Shown here: positions 17,146 to 25,647 of the stretch, one piece after another | Numbering within the stretch: position 1 is the stretch's first letter | How the letters are laid out: every line of letters begins with the position of its first letter | Notes under the pieces: model-generated | The model's database searches: none | What the model was told of the DNA's origin: nothing | The model's input: the letters and a program-made list of their open reading frames with translations, nothing else | Program-made: the position numbers and the translations under genes | Assembly: GCA_023664725.1 (NCBI GenBank) | Contig: JAMPFA010000002.1 | Location: 198,588 to 232,234, forward strand | Direction of reading: 5' to 3' | DNA from: Roseburia sp. | Lineage (GTDB): Bacteria; Bacillota; Clostridia; Lachnospirales; Lachnospiraceae | Length of the DNA stretch: 33,647 bases

Positions 17146-17730
17146 TTATTCGCCGGAGGTTTCAGGGGCTGCCGGGGCAAATAATTCCGGTATATCGATA
17201 TTGACGGTGGTGTTTTCCGCTTTGCCCTGTGGATCGTATTCTTCTTCCGGTTCATCCTCATCATCCCAGAGAGAGTCGTATTTTTCCTTTTTATTATGTG
17301 TGTTCATCATTGCCATATTCTTGGATGCCAGATATAGTTCCATGCTGTAATCCATAACTTTCTGTTCATCCTTGGCGGGTACTCTGGCTCCTTTGGCAAT
17401 CCGCCTTGCCACTTCCATGATCTTAGCAAGATCCACAGCCGCTTTCTGCATTACATCTCCCTGCTGCCTTGCCACTTCCGCATTCCAGATAGCGGCTTCC
17501 TGCTCTATGAGATTGTCCAGTACTTCCTGGTTTTCATCAAATTTTTTTGACACATCCTTTATGGACAGTTCCAATGTGGCAGCTTCCTCAGAGTAGAGCT
17601 CCTTGTCACTTTCCGTAATCATTTTTTTCTTAAGTTCGTCCCGCTGGTTAATAAGCGATCTCCGTTGGTCGATCAGTGCCTGGCGCTGCTGGCGGTACAT
17701 ACTCTGGGCTTCCCCTAACTTCATATACAT
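17146..17730 (-). CDS. Coiled-coil protein of unknown function convergent with spoIVA
   Basis: I do not recognise a characterised family. The 194-aa protein is cytoplasmic by appearance (no signal or membrane segment). Residues about 5-90 are rich in Arg, Gln, Lys and Glu with a heptad-like pattern, strongly suggesting a coiled coil. Residues about 92-140 form a second helical part (KAAVDLAKIMEVARRIAKGA). The C-terminal third is acidic and low in order (DEDEPEEEYDP). An AAAGGAGG Shine-Dalgarno 9 bases before the ATG supports the start. It is the only - strand gene here and shares a terminator with spoIVA. A structural or sporulation role is possible by location only. ATG at 17724 is an alternative start two codons in. 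Confidence 0.8.
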   Translation of the reverse strand: MYMKLGEAQSMYRQQRQALIDQRRSLINQRDELKKKMITESDKELYSEEAATLELSIKDVSKKFDENQEVLDNLIEQEAAIWNAEVARQQGDVMQKAAVDLAKIMEVARRIAKGARVPAKDEQKVMDYSMELYLASKNMAMMNTHNKKEKYDSLWDDEDEPEEEYDPQGKAENTTVNIDIPELFAPAAPETSGE

Positions 17731-18057
17731 ATCGTATTCCTCCTTTTTGTCCTGCTCTGGAATCAGATTATTCCAAAGAGTGTTCTTCCCTGAACAAATA
17801 TGTAATTGTTGGCATATTTCTATTTATATATATCGGCAGATTCTGATATTTTTTATAGAGGGAAAATTTCCTGTGGTTTCCATTAGTTTAAAAGATGTGA
17901 GCGGGAAAAATTTTGAGACGGCCAGGAGAAAGCTTTGTTCCATTATAGGGACGGAGCCGCTTTCGGAAAAGGAATGACTTTTTATCGGTGATGTGCTAAG
18001 ATAGTATTGACAGAAACCAGAAGGATTTGCAGTCTGCAAAGTGACGGAGGTAAGCAT
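17731..18057. other. 327-bp intergenic region with divergent signals
   Basis: This gap separates the - strand coiled-coil gene from the purine operon. It holds the Shine-Dalgarno of the former (about 17740-17747), an AT-rich centre (17815-17860) and the likely purine-operon promoter near 17974-18002. A short frame opening at GTG 17873 reaches a stop at 17977 but has a poor ribosome site. I see no riboswitch or RNA gene. Confidence 0.5.
17974..18002 (+). promoter_or_regulatory. Candidate promoter of the purine salvage operon
   Basis: ATGACT (17974-17979), a 17-bp spacer and TAAGAT (17997-18002) preceded by TGC, an extended -10. Both hexamers deviate from consensus by two bases, so this is a moderate call. 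Confidence 0.45.
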
Positions 18058-18891
18058 ATGAATAAAGTGTACGAAAAATTGTTAAAATGCAAAGAAAGCG
18101 TAACAAGCAAAATAGATTTCACCCCCAAAGTGGCGTTAGTCTTAGGATCCGGTCTTGGAAATTTCGCCAATGAGATGAAAATCCAGGCAACCCTTGACTA
18201 CCATGAGATTGAAGGATTTCCGGTGTCCACGGTGGCGGGACACGCAGGGCGTTTTGTGTTTGGGTATGTGGGATCTGTGCCTGTGGTGTGTATGCAGGGC
18301 AGGGTTCATTACTACGAAGGTTACCCCATGGAGGATGTGGTGCTTCCCATCCGGCTGATGAAGCTTTTGGGCGCCAAGATACTGTTTCTGACCAATGCCT
18401 CCGGAGGGATCATGCAGGGAATGAAAGCAGGAGATTTTATGCTGATCACCGGTCAGATTGCAAGCTTTGTGCCATCGCCTTTAGTGGGAGCAAACATTGA
18501 GGAGCTTGGAACCCGTTTCCCGGATATGAGCCATATCTATGACGAGGACTTGCAGATGATTGTGAAAAAAACGGCTCTTGATAACAATATCCCTCTCAAG
18601 CAGGGAGTTTACATTCAGATGACGGGGCCACAGTACGAATCACCGGAAGAAGTCAGTATGTGCCGCACTTTAGGGGCGGATGCCGTGGGGATGAGTACCG
18701 CCTGTGAGGCGGTGGCGGCAAACCATATGGGCATGAAGATCGTGGGAATCTCCTGCGTGGCAAATATGGCGGCGGGGATTGCCCCCATACCCTTAACCCA
18801 CACAAAGATCCAGGAGGCGGCGGATCGGGTGGCGCCTGATTTTACAAAGCTAGTGTATGAATCCATATGTCGTATGGGAGAGCTTGTATGA
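18058..18891 (+). CDS. punA: Purine nucleoside phosphorylase (trimeric PNP type)
   Basis: Splits inosine and guanosine (ribo- and deoxyribo-) with phosphate to free base and ribose-1-phosphate. The 277-aa protein shows the PNP-I landmarks GSGLG (30-34, phosphate loop), VAGHAGRF (59-66), MQGRVHYYEGY (79-89), TNASGGI (112-118), GPQYES (190-195) and GMST (211-214). Glu194, Asn236 and His248 align with human PNP residues that bind a 6-oxopurine and the 5'-hydroxyl. This argues for PNP rather than methylthioadenosine phosphorylase. ATG 18058 follows GGAGGTAAGC; a frame extension to TTG 18007 lacks a ribosome site. Its stop overlaps the deaminase start (ATGA), so the two enzymes are probably made in concert. 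Confidence 0.93.
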   Translation: MNKVYEKLLKCKESVTSKIDFTPKVALVLGSGLGNFANEMKIQATLDYHEIEGFPVSTVAGHAGRFVFGYVGSVPVVCMQGRVHYYEGYPMEDVVLPIRLMKLLGAKILFLTNASGGIMQGMKAGDFMLITGQIASFVPSPLVGANIEELGTRFPDMSHIYDEDLQMIVKKTALDNNIPLKQGVYIQMTGPQYESPEEVSMCRTLGADAVGMSTACEAVAANHMGMKIVGISCVANMAAGIAPIPLTHTKIQEAADRVAPDFTKLVYESICRMGELV

Positions 18892-20192
18892 ATATCCGGT
18901 TTTACAATGCGAAAATCCTTCTCACAAAAGAGGACCACAGTTTTGAATTGGCAGAGGGAGAACTTTGGGTAAAGGGAAACCGGATCGTCTACATCGGAGA
19001 CGGCAGAAATTTAGATACGATCTATAAAAAAATGGATGTACCTTTTATTCTGTGGGACAGAGAGATGGATGCAAAGGGGTATGTGATTATGCCTGGGTTT
19101 AAAAATGCCCACACCCATTCCGCCATGACATTCTTACGCTCCTATGCGGATGATCTGCCTCTTAAGGACTGGCTTTACAATCAGATTTTTCCCAGGGAGG
19201 CAAAGCTTTTGCCCGGGGATATCTATCAGCTTTGCAAGCTTGGGATCATGGAATATCTCACCAGCGGGATCACTGCCAATTTTGACATGTATTTAGATCC
19301 CATTGAAATTGCACAGGCTTCGGTGGACTGTGGGTTTCGCACCGTGCAGACCAGCGGATTAAATGATTTTACCAGATCGCTGTCCCAGCTTGAAGAAGAT
19401 TTTATCAGGGTCAATGAGATGAGCGAGCTGACGGGCTTTCTCCTGGGATTCCACGGGGAGTACACCACGAAGAGGGAGCTGATGGAAGGCGTGGCAAAAC
19501 TGGCGGATAAGCTAAAGTCCCCGGTGTGGTTTCACAATTCCGAGACAAAAAAGGAAGTGGAAGAGTGCAAGGGGCGTTATGGCATGACTCCTACCCAGAT
19601 CACAGAGGAGCTTGGCATGTACCAGTATGGCGGTGGCGGGTATCACTGCATCTATTTTGAGGAAAAAGATGTTGAAATCTATAAGAAACGGGGATTGACT
19701 GCAGTGACAAATCCCTCATCCAACTTAAAACTTGCCAGCGGAATTGCCCCCATTTCCCGGTTTTTGCAGGAAAAAATTCAGGTAGCCATCGGAACTGACG
19801 GACCGGCAAGCAACAATTGCCTGGATATGTTCCGGGAGATGTTTTTGGTCACAGGACTTGCAAAAGTCACGGAAGGGAATGCGGCTATTGTCCCGGCGGA
19901 GGAAGTGCTCTACATGGCAACGGCGGCAGGAGCCAATGCCATGGGGATTAGGGATTGTGACTCACTAAAGGAAGGAAAGCTGGCGGATCTGATCTTAGTT
20001 GATCTAAATCAGCCAAACATGCAGCCGGAAAATGATTTTGTAAAAAACATTGTCTATTCCGGCAGTAAGATCAATGTAAAACTCACTATGGTAAACGGCA
20101 GGATTTTGTATGAGGAGGGCAGGTTTTTTATCGGTACTAAGGCCAGCGAGATTTACACCAAAGCCAATGAGATTATCGGGAGGATGAGATAG
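18888..20192 (+). CDS. Amidohydrolase, adenosine / methylthioadenosine / SAH deaminase-like
   Basis: A 434-aa metal-dependent hydrolase of the TrzA/MtaD branch, whose well-known members deaminate 5'-methylthioadenosine, S-adenosylhomocysteine or adenosine. The metal and catalytic residues are in place: His75 and His77 in NAHTHSAM, His216 in WFHNSE with Glu219, His253 in GYHCIYF and Asp304 in IGTDGPASNN. PREA near residue 103 matches the family's Glu contact. The ATG overlaps the PNP stop by four bases. Because the product would be an inosine-type nucleoside, PNP is the natural next enzyme. The exact substrate cannot be told from sequence. Guanine or cytosine deaminase relatives are less likely. 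Confidence 0.85.
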   Translation: MNIRFYNAKILLTKEDHSFELAEGELWVKGNRIVYIGDGRNLDTIYKKMDVPFILWDREMDAKGYVIMPGFKNAHTHSAMTFLRSYADDLPLKDWLYNQIFPREAKLLPGDIYQLCKLGIMEYLTSGITANFDMYLDPIEIAQASVDCGFRTVQTSGLNDFTRSLSQLEEDFIRVNEMSELTGFLLGFHGEYTTKRELMEGVAKLADKLKSPVWFHNSETKKEVEECKGRYGMTPTQITEELGMYQYGGGGYHCIYFEEKDVEIYKKRGLTAVTNPSSNLKLASGIAPISRFLQEKIQVAIGTDGPASNNCLDMFREMFLVTGLAKVTEGNAAIVPAEEVLYMATAAGANAMGIRDCDSLKEGKLADLILVDLNQPNMQPENDFVKNIVYSGSKINVKLTMVNGRILYEEGRFFIGTKASEIYTKANEIIGRMR

Positions 20193-20193
20193 A

Positions 20194-20943
20194 ATGTTGC
20201 GAGTAACTTTTGTACACCACAGCTGTTTTGTGGTGGAGATGGATAGGAGTGTACTGATTTTTGATTATTTTCCAAAGGGGGACCTTAACGGTTATGTCTT
20301 TACCGGGGAATTGCCGGAATTTCCGGCGGACAAGGCGGTTTATGTTTTTGCCAGCCATGCCCACAAAGACCATTTTGATCTGGAAATCCTAAAATGGGCA
20401 GGGAATTATCCAAATATCCGGTACATTTTGTCCAAAGATATCCGTCTGGGAAAAAATTACCTTGCAAGGAACGGAATTGACGGCAGGATAAAAGAAAAAA
20501 TAACATTTGTAAGCCCCTGTGAAAAGTATACAGTGGGAGAGACAGAAATCAGGACCCTTCGCTCCACAGACGCAGGGGTGGCATTTCTTGTAAAGGCGGA
20601 GGAGAAATATATTTACCATGCAGGGGATTTAAACCTGTGGAAGTGGGAAGGGGCAGGAGATCTGATCAACGGGAAAGAGACAAGGTCTTACCAGCACGAG
20701 ATCAAAAAGCTGATCCCCTACAACATCGAGGTGGCTTTTGTGCCATTAGACCCAAGGTTAGAGCAGCATGCGGAGCTTGGTATGGACTTTTTTATGAAAA
20801 ATGTCAATGCAAAATATGTGTTCCCCATGCACATGTGGCAGGATTATTCCATTTTGGAGCGGTACTTATCACGCATCAGCAATCCCATGTTTTCCGGCAG
20901 GATTGCGGAAGTTACTGGGGAAAATGAGGTGTTTGAGTTATGA
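20194..20943 (+). CDS. Metallo-beta-lactamase-fold hydrolase (UlaG-like)
   Basis: A 249-aa cytoplasmic protein of the MBL superfamily. The zinc site is visible as SHAHKDHF (His55, His57, Asp59, His60), then His142/Asp145 in IYHAGDLN and His213 in FPMHMW. The N-terminus [12 protein letters not shown] is typical of the UlaG-like branch, whose members include lactonases and phosphodiesterases. The substrate is unknown. The start codon follows the deaminase stop by one base and the stop overlaps rnhA (ATGA), so it is embedded in the purine/RNase H operon. A role in nucleotide or RNA turnover would fit but is only inferred from context. Confidence 0.85.
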   Translation: MLRVTFVHHSCFVVEMDRSVLIFDYFPKGDLNGYVFTGELPEFPADKAVYVFASHAHKDHFDLEILKWAGNYPNIRYILSKDIRLGKNYLARNGIDGRIKEKITFVSPCEKYTVGETEIRTLRSTDAGVAFLVKAEEKYIYHAGDLNLWKWEGAGDLINGKETRSYQHEIKKLIPYNIEVAFVPLDPRLEQHAELGMDFFMKNVNAKYVFPMHMWQDYSILERYLSRISNPMFSGRIAEVTGENEVFEL

Positions 20944-21419
20944 CGAAGGTGACGGTGTACACAGACGGGGCAGCCAGGGGGAATCCGGGGCCGGGAGGCT
21001 ACGGAGCGGTGCTGGAATTTGTGGATAGCACAGGAAAATTGCATACAAGGGAGCACTCCGGGGGCTACAAAAGGACAACAAACAACCGGATGGAGTTAAT
21101 GGGGGTGATTGTGGCCCTGGAAGCTTTAAACAAGCCCTGTGATATAGACTTGTACTCTGACTCCAAATATGTGATCGACGCTTTTAACCAGCACTGGATA
21201 GAGGGTTGGCAGAAAAGGGGCTGGAAAAAGTCGGACAGACAGCCAGTGAAAAATGTGGACCTGTGGGAGCGGCTTTTAACGGCAAAAAAGCCCCACAATG
21301 TGACATTCCACTGGGTAAAAGGCCATGACGGACACCCTCAGAATGAGCGGTGTGATACCCTGGCAACCACAGCGGCAGATGGCGGAAATCTTATGGAGGA
21401 TACAGGACTTGTGGAATAA
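20940..21419 (+). CDS. rnhA: Ribonuclease HI
   Basis: Cuts the RNA strand of RNA-DNA hybrids (R-loops, Okazaki primers). The 159-aa protein has all catalytic acids: Asp9 in [14 protein letters not shown], Glu52 in NNRMEL, Asp74 in LYSDSKYV and Asp139, plus His129 in WVKGHDGH. The basic handle region [16 protein letters not shown] (90-105) is present, as in E. coli RNase HI, so hybrid binding should be normal. The ATG overlaps the preceding gene's stop. A promoter for the next unit lies directly downstream, with no strong terminator seen. Confidence 0.96.
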   Translation: MTKVTVYTDGAARGNPGPGGYGAVLEFVDSTGKLHTREHSGGYKRTTNNRMELMGVIVALEALNKPCDIDLYSDSKYVIDAFNQHWIEGWQKRGWKKSDRQPVKNVDLWERLLTAKKPHNVTFHWVKGHDGHPQNERCDTLATTAADGGNLMEDTGLVE

Positions 21420-21431
21420 TGTTTTAAAAAG

Positions 21432-21460
21432 TTGTAAAAATCAACAGAATATGCTATACT
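21432..21460 (+). promoter_or_regulatory. Promoter upstream of the small membrane peptide and alaS
   Basis: TTGTAA (21432-21437), a 17-bp spacer and TATACT (21455-21460) preceded by TGC, an extended -10. The leader to the first start is about 40 bases, too short for a T-box. Confidence 0.8.
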
Positions 21461-21505
21461 AATGTTCATTGATTATATGAGTATGAAAACAAGGAGGAAG
21501 AATAT

Positions 21506-21655
21506 ATGGCATTTATAGCGACATTATTACGGTATGTGATCACTTTGGCACTTATGGTGGTTGTGGCAGCATTGGGAGTGTTTACGGGGAAAAAACTTCG
21601 GGACCGCAAGGATGCAAAGACGGCAGGAGAAGCTGGCACAGGCGGACAAGACTAG
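21506..21655 (+). CDS. Small single-pass membrane protein, 49 aa, upstream of alaS
   Basis: A short gene with a good ribosome site (AAGGAGG, 8 bases before the ATG). The peptide begins MAFIATLLRYVITLALMVVV; residues about 4-27 form one hydrophobic membrane helix. A basic stretch (KKLRDRKDAK) and a small polar tail rich in Gly, Ala and Thr follow. Positive charge after the helix suggests the C-terminus is cytoplasmic. The stop is 21 bp before the alaS start, so it shares the alaS transcript. I do not recognise a function. Promoter, ribosome site and amino-acid composition argue that it is a real gene rather than chance. Confidence 0.7.
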   Translation: MAFIATLLRYVITLALMVVVAALGVFTGKKLRDRKDAKTAGEAGTGGQD

Positions 21656-21676
21656 AAGATTTTGGAGGAATTTGTT

Positions 21677-24337
21677 GTGAAACAGAAGTTTGGAGTCAAT
21701 GATTTGCGCAGGATGTACCTGGAATTTTTTGAGAGCAAAGAGCATCTTGCCATGAAGAGTTTCTCTCTGGTGCCCCACAATGACAACAGTCTGCTGCTCA
21801 TCAATGCGGGTATGGCACCCTTAAAACCCTATTTTACCGGGCAGGAGATCCCGCCAAGGAAGAGGGTCACCACCTGCCAGAAGTGTATCCGTACAGGGGA
21901 TATTGAGAACGTGGGAAAGACGGCGAGGCATCTGACATTTTTTGAGATGCTTGGGAATTTTTCTTTCGGAGATTATTTTAAAAAAGAAGCCATCGCCTGG
22001 AGCTGGGAGTTTTTGACGAAAGTTCTGGGACTTAGTGAGGAGCGTTTATACCCGTCGATCTACGGGGAAGACGAGGAAGCCTTTGAGATCTGGAATAAGG
22101 ACATCGGGATTCCGGTAGAGAAGATTACCCGTTTTTACCGTGACCCCAAGACGGGAGCATGTGACAATTTCTGGGAACACGGTGCAGGCCCCTGTGGTCC
22201 CTGTTCTGAAATCTACTATGACCGGGGGGAGAAATACGGCTGTGGAAGACCTGACTGTAAAGTGGGCTGTGACTGCGACAGGTTTATGGAAGTGTGGAAC
22301 AACGTATTTACCCAGTTTGACGGGGACGGGAAAGGCAATTATGAAGAACTTGCCCAGAAAAATATTGATACGGGCATGGGATTGGAGCGTCTCGCAGTTG
22401 TGATGCAGGATGTGGATTCCGTATTTGATATTGATACTATGAAAGCAATCCGGGATAAAGTCTGTGAACTTTCCGGAAAGACTTATCAAAAGGATGCTAT
22501 AGATGACATATCCATCCGTCTTATTACAGATCATATCCGTTCGTCCACCTTTATGGTGTCAGACGGCATTATGCCAAGCAACGAGGGCAGGGGATATGTG
22601 TTGCGCAGACTGATCCGCCGGGCGGCAAGGCATGGAAGGATGCTTGGAATCGAAGGTACATTCCTGGCAAGATTAAGCGAGACAGTGATAAACGAGAGCA
22701 AGGATGGGTATCCTGAGCTTGATGAGAAGAAAGATTTCATCTTCCGGGTGCTGACCCAGGAGGAGGAGAAGTTCAATAAGACAATAGATCAGGGACTTAC
22801 GATCCTTTCCGATATGCAAAAAGTTATGGAGGAAAAAGGGGAGAAGGTTTTATCCGGCGAGGATGCCTTCAAATTATATGATACTTATGGATTTCCTGTG
22901 GATCTGACCTCAGAGATTTTGGAGGAAAAAGGATTTACCATTGACGAGGCCGGCTTTAAAGCGGCTATGGAAGAGCAGCGGACAAAGGCCAGAAAAGCAA
23001 GAAAAGTCACCAATTACATGGGTGCGGACGTGACGGTATATGAGTCCATTGACCCGTCGATTACCACGGAGTTCGTAGGATACGACAATCTGGTTTACCA
23101 GTCAAAGGTCACTGTAATGACCACAGAGACAGAGATTACGGAAGCGTTGTCTGACGGTGAGATCGGCACAATTTTTGTGGAGCAGACGCCTTTTTATGCC
23201 ACCATGGGCGGTCAGAATGCGGACACCGGGATTATCCGCACAGATGACTTTGAGTTTGCAGTCAGCGATACGGTGAAAATGCTTGGAGGCAAGGTTGGCC
23301 ATATTGGAAAAGTCACAAAGGGAATGGTAAAGACCGGAGATGTGGTGGAACTCGTGGTAGATGAGGAGAAACGTGCTTCCATCGGCAAAAACCACAGCGC
23401 TACCCACCTGTTGCAGAAGGCTCTTCGGGAGGTGCTTGGCACCCACGTGGAGCAGGCAGGTTCTGATGTCAATGCGGACAGGCTCCGTTTCGATTTTTCC
23501 CATTTCTCAGCTATGACGTCAGAAGAGTTAAAGAAAGTCGAGACCATTGTAAATGAAAAGATCGAGGCGGCTCTCCCGGTGGTGACAGAGGTTATGTCTT
23601 TAGAGGAGGCCAAAAAGACAGGGGCTATGGCGCTTTTTGGCGAAAAGTACGGCGAGACGGTAAGAGTTGTGCGCATGGGAGATTTCTCCACTGAGCTTTG
23701 CGGTGGTACCCATGTGGAGAACACCTCTAAAATCTCCGCCTTTAAGATTGTATCCGAATCCGGTGTGGCGGCAGGAGTCCGGAGGATTGAGGCTCTGACA
23801 TCCTCAGCCGTGTTTGCGTACTACGACAGGATAGAGGAACAGTTAGAGCAGGCGGCAAAACTGTTAAAGACAAACCCTGCTGACGTGATAACGAAAATAG
23901 AACATCTCATGGGAGATATGAAAGCTCTCCAGAGTGAAAATGAGTCCCTAAAGAGCAAAGCGGCAAAAGATGCTTTGGGGGATGTCATGAATCAGGTTAC
24001 AGAGATAAAGGGCGTAAAAGTTCTTGCAGCCAGGGCAGACGGTGTGGATATGAACGGCCTTCGGGAACTGGGAGACCAGTTAAAAGAGAAATTAGGGGAA
24101 GGCGTTCTGGTTCTGGCATCAGAAAATGAGGGCAAAGTAAACCTGATCGCTATGGCAACTGACGGTGCTATGAAAAAAGGAGCCCATGCCGGAAATCTGA
24201 TCAAGGGAATTGCGGCCAAAGTCGGTGGTGGCGGAGGCGGCCGTCCCAATATGGCCCAGGCAGGGGGCAAAAACCCCGCTGGAATACAGGATGCCATTGC
24301 CCAGGTGAGAGAAGTTCTGGAAGGACAGTTATCTTAG
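21677..24337 (+). CDS. alaS: Alanyl-tRNA synthetase
   Basis: Charges tRNA-Ala and clears mischarged Ser/Gly. The 886-aa protein has the class-II catalytic core at the N-terminus (SFSLVPHNDNSLLLINAGMA, TFFEMLGNFSFGDYF) and the editing domain with zinc ligands HSATH (about 571-575) and CGGTH (about 674-678). The C-terminal C-Ala domain ends with the glycine-rich GGGGGGRPNMAQAGG. GTG 21677 is chosen because GGAGG lies 8 bases upstream and the protein then starts KQKFGVNDLRRMYLEFF as in relatives. The longer frame from TTG 21662 would begin inside this ribosome site. No T-box leader is present. Confidence 0.96.
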   Translation: MKQKFGVNDLRRMYLEFFESKEHLAMKSFSLVPHNDNSLLLINAGMAPLKPYFTGQEIPPRKRVTTCQKCIRTGDIENVGKTARHLTFFEMLGNFSFGDYFKKEAIAWSWEFLTKVLGLSEERLYPSIYGEDEEAFEIWNKDIGIPVEKITRFYRDPKTGACDNFWEHGAGPCGPCSEIYYDRGEKYGCGRPDCKVGCDCDRFMEVWNNVFTQFDGDGKGNYEELAQKNIDTGMGLERLAVVMQDVDSVFDIDTMKAIRDKVCELSGKTYQKDAIDDISIRLITDHIRSSTFMVSDGIMPSNEGRGYVLRRLIRRAARHGRMLGIEGTFLARLSETVINESKDGYPELDEKKDFIFRVLTQEEEKFNKTIDQGLTILSDMQKVMEEKGEKVLSGEDAFKLYDTYGFPVDLTSEILEEKGFTIDEAGFKAAMEEQRTKARKARKVTNYMGADVTVYESIDPSITTEFVGYDNLVYQSKVTVMTTETEITEALSDGEIGTIFVEQTPFYATMGGQNADTGIIRTDDFEFAVSDTVKMLGGKVGHIGKVTKGMVKTGDVVELVVDEEKRASIGKNHSATHLLQKALREVLGTHVEQAGSDVNADRLRFDFSHFSAMTSEELKKVETIVNEKIEAALPVVTEVMSLEEAKKTGAMALFGEKYGETVRVVRMGDFSTELCGGTHVENTSKISAFKIVSESGVAAGVRRIEALTSSAVFAYYDRIEEQLEQAAKLLKTNPADVITKIEHLMGDMKALQSENESLKSKAAKDALGDVMNQVTEIKGVKVLAARADGVDMNGLRELGDQLKEKLGEGVLVLASENEGKVNLIAMATDGAMKKGAHAGNLIKGIAAKVGGGGGGRPNMAQAGGKNPAGIQDAIAQVREVLEGQLS

Positions 24338-24380
24338 ATAACATATTCTACAAAATTTTAGAGAATTTTAGAAAATCATA

Positions 24381-24408
24381 TTGACGTATGGAAAATTTAT
24401 GATATAAT
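24381..24408 (+). promoter_or_regulatory. Promoter of rpsU
   Basis: TTGACG (24381-24386), a 16-bp spacer and a perfect TATAAT (24403-24408). It lies in the 107-bp gap after alaS and gives a leader of about 70 bases. Confidence 0.88.
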
Positions 24409-24486
24409 CTTTATTAGTGCAAAAAAATAGACCCAAACAGTTGAATGTGCACAATTAGCAACTGGAGGGAGGTTAGGTGTGAGACT

Positions 24487-24663
24487 ATGTCAAATGTAAT
24501 CGTTAAAGAAAATGAGACTTTAGATAGTGCTTTACGCAGATTCAAGAGAAACTGTGCAAAAGCCGGGATTCAGCAGGAGATTCGTAAGAGAGAGCATTAC
24601 GAAAAACCCAGCGTTCGCCGTAAGAAAAAGTCAGAGGCTGCAAGAAAGCGTAAGAGTAACTAA
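24487..24663 (+). CDS. rpsU: 30S ribosomal protein S21
   Basis: A 58-aa basic protein of the small ribosomal subunit. [20 protein letters not shown] and the [17 protein letters not shown] tail are typical of S21. ATG 24487 is the family start; the frame continues upstream to 24445 but has no ribosome site there. AGGTG lies 7 bases before the ATG, with a further GGAGGGAGG upstream. It has its own strong promoter and terminator, so it is a single-gene unit between alaS and the spoIIIA operon. Confidence 0.95.
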   Translation: MSNVIVKENETLDSALRRFKRNCAKAGIQQEIRKREHYEKPSVRRKKKSEAARKRKSN

Positions 24664-24677
24664 TGCTTAAAATTCAG

Positions 24678-24708
24678 GAAGAAGTTCTTTGGAACTTCTT
24701 CTTTTTTT
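24678..24708 (+). terminator. Rho-independent terminator after rpsU
   Basis: GAAGAAGTTC and GAACTTCTTC form a perfect 10-bp stem with a TTTG loop followed by seven T. The spoIIIA operon starts 48 bp later; I could not find a convincing sigma-E promoter in that short gap. Confidence 0.95.
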
Positions 24709-24756
24709 GTTCTTTTTTTTCAGTTCCCACATATATATAGACAAAGAGGTGAGGAC

Positions 24757-25647
24757 ATGGACAATTTAGTACAGATCATGCCGCTGAGACTTCGGGAGAA
24801 GATGGCAGTTTCTCTTAAAAATCCGAACATCGAGGAGATCCGGATCCGAATTGGACAACCAATCGAGCTTCGGTGCAGGGAAAAGGATCTGTGGCTTGGA
24901 GAGAAGATTTTGGCGGAGGATATTGAAGAGATGCTGACCTTTATCAGCAAATATTCCATTTATGCCTACGAGGAGGAAATCCGCCAGGGATTTCTCACCA
25001 TAGACGGGGGACACAGGATCGGATTTGCGGGACAAGTACGGCTTTTGGAGGGAAAGATCAGCCATATGGTAAATATCCGTTTTTTAAATATCCGGGTGGC
25101 CAGGGAGAAAAAGGGGTGTGCCTTGGAAATGCTTCCCTGGATTTACCGGGAGGGGGAATTTTACAATACCCTTTTAGTCTCTCCGCCGGGGGTGGGGAAG
25201 ACAACCTATCTGAGAGACTGCATCCGCCAGATTTCCGGAGAGAAAGAGAAGGGAAAGAAAATATGTGTCATTGATGAGCGTTCGGAGATAGCGGCCTGCC
25301 ATCTTGGGATTCCCCAAAATGATCTGGGAGTTCGGACAGATGTGATAGACGGGTGTCCAAAGAGTGAGGGGATGATGCTGGCCTTAAGGAGCATGTCACC
25401 GGATATCATTGCGGTAGACGAGCTGGGGGGTGAGGAGGATGCAGCAGTGATCCGTCAGATTGCCCTGTCAGGCTGCCAGATTTTTGGCACAGTCCACGGG
25501 CGGGAACTATCGGACATTAAGAGGAAACATGCTCTTCGGACATGCTTTGAGGAGAAGATATTCCAGCGATACATTTTTTTGAAAAAGGATGACAGAGGGA
25601 AAAGAAGCTTTGCGGTTTTTGATCAGGAGTTAGAAAACATATGTTAA
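24757..25647 (+). CDS. spoIIIAA: Stage III sporulation protein AA (secretion-type ATPase)
   Basis: The mother-cell ATPase of the SpoIIIA-SpoIIQ feeding channel, related to type II/IV secretion ATPases. The 296-aa protein has Walker A PPGVGKTT (143-150) and a Walker B region IIAVDELGGEEDAA (about 216-229). The N-terminal EEIRIRIGQPIELR and YEEEIRQGFLTIDGGHRIG segments are characteristic of SpoIIIAA. AGAGGTGAGG precedes the ATG. It opens the eight-gene operon and overlaps spoIIIAB by seven bases. Confidence 0.96.
   Translation: MDNLVQIMPLRLREKMAVSLKNPNIEEIRIRIGQPIELRCREKDLWLGEKILAEDIEEMLTFISKYSIYAYEEEIRQGFLTIDGGHRIGFAGQVRLLEGKISHMVNIRFLNIRVAREKKGCALEMLPWIYREGEFYNTLLVSPPGVGKTTYLRDCIRQISGEKEKGKKICVIDERSEIAACHLGIPQNDLGVRTDVIDGCPKSEGMMLALRSMSPDIIAVDELGGEEDAAVIRQIALSGCQIFGTVHGRELSDIKRKHALRTCFEEKIFQRYIFLKKDDRGKRSFAVFDQELENIC

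Noticed and set aside
17603-17977. 124-aa + strand frame
   Set aside because: Its first part is antisense to the coiled-coil gene and Ser/Trp/Phe-rich. Only the last 34 codons look protein-like and are mentioned separately.
18007-18057. Extended N-terminus of the nucleoside phosphorylase from TTG 18007
   Set aside because: No ribosome site, and the region upstream of ATG 18058 contains the GGAGG that serves the accepted start.
21420-21676. Possible T-box riboswitch upstream of alaS
   Set aside because: The leader is about 40 bases to the first gene and lacks the T-box sequence and an antiterminator.
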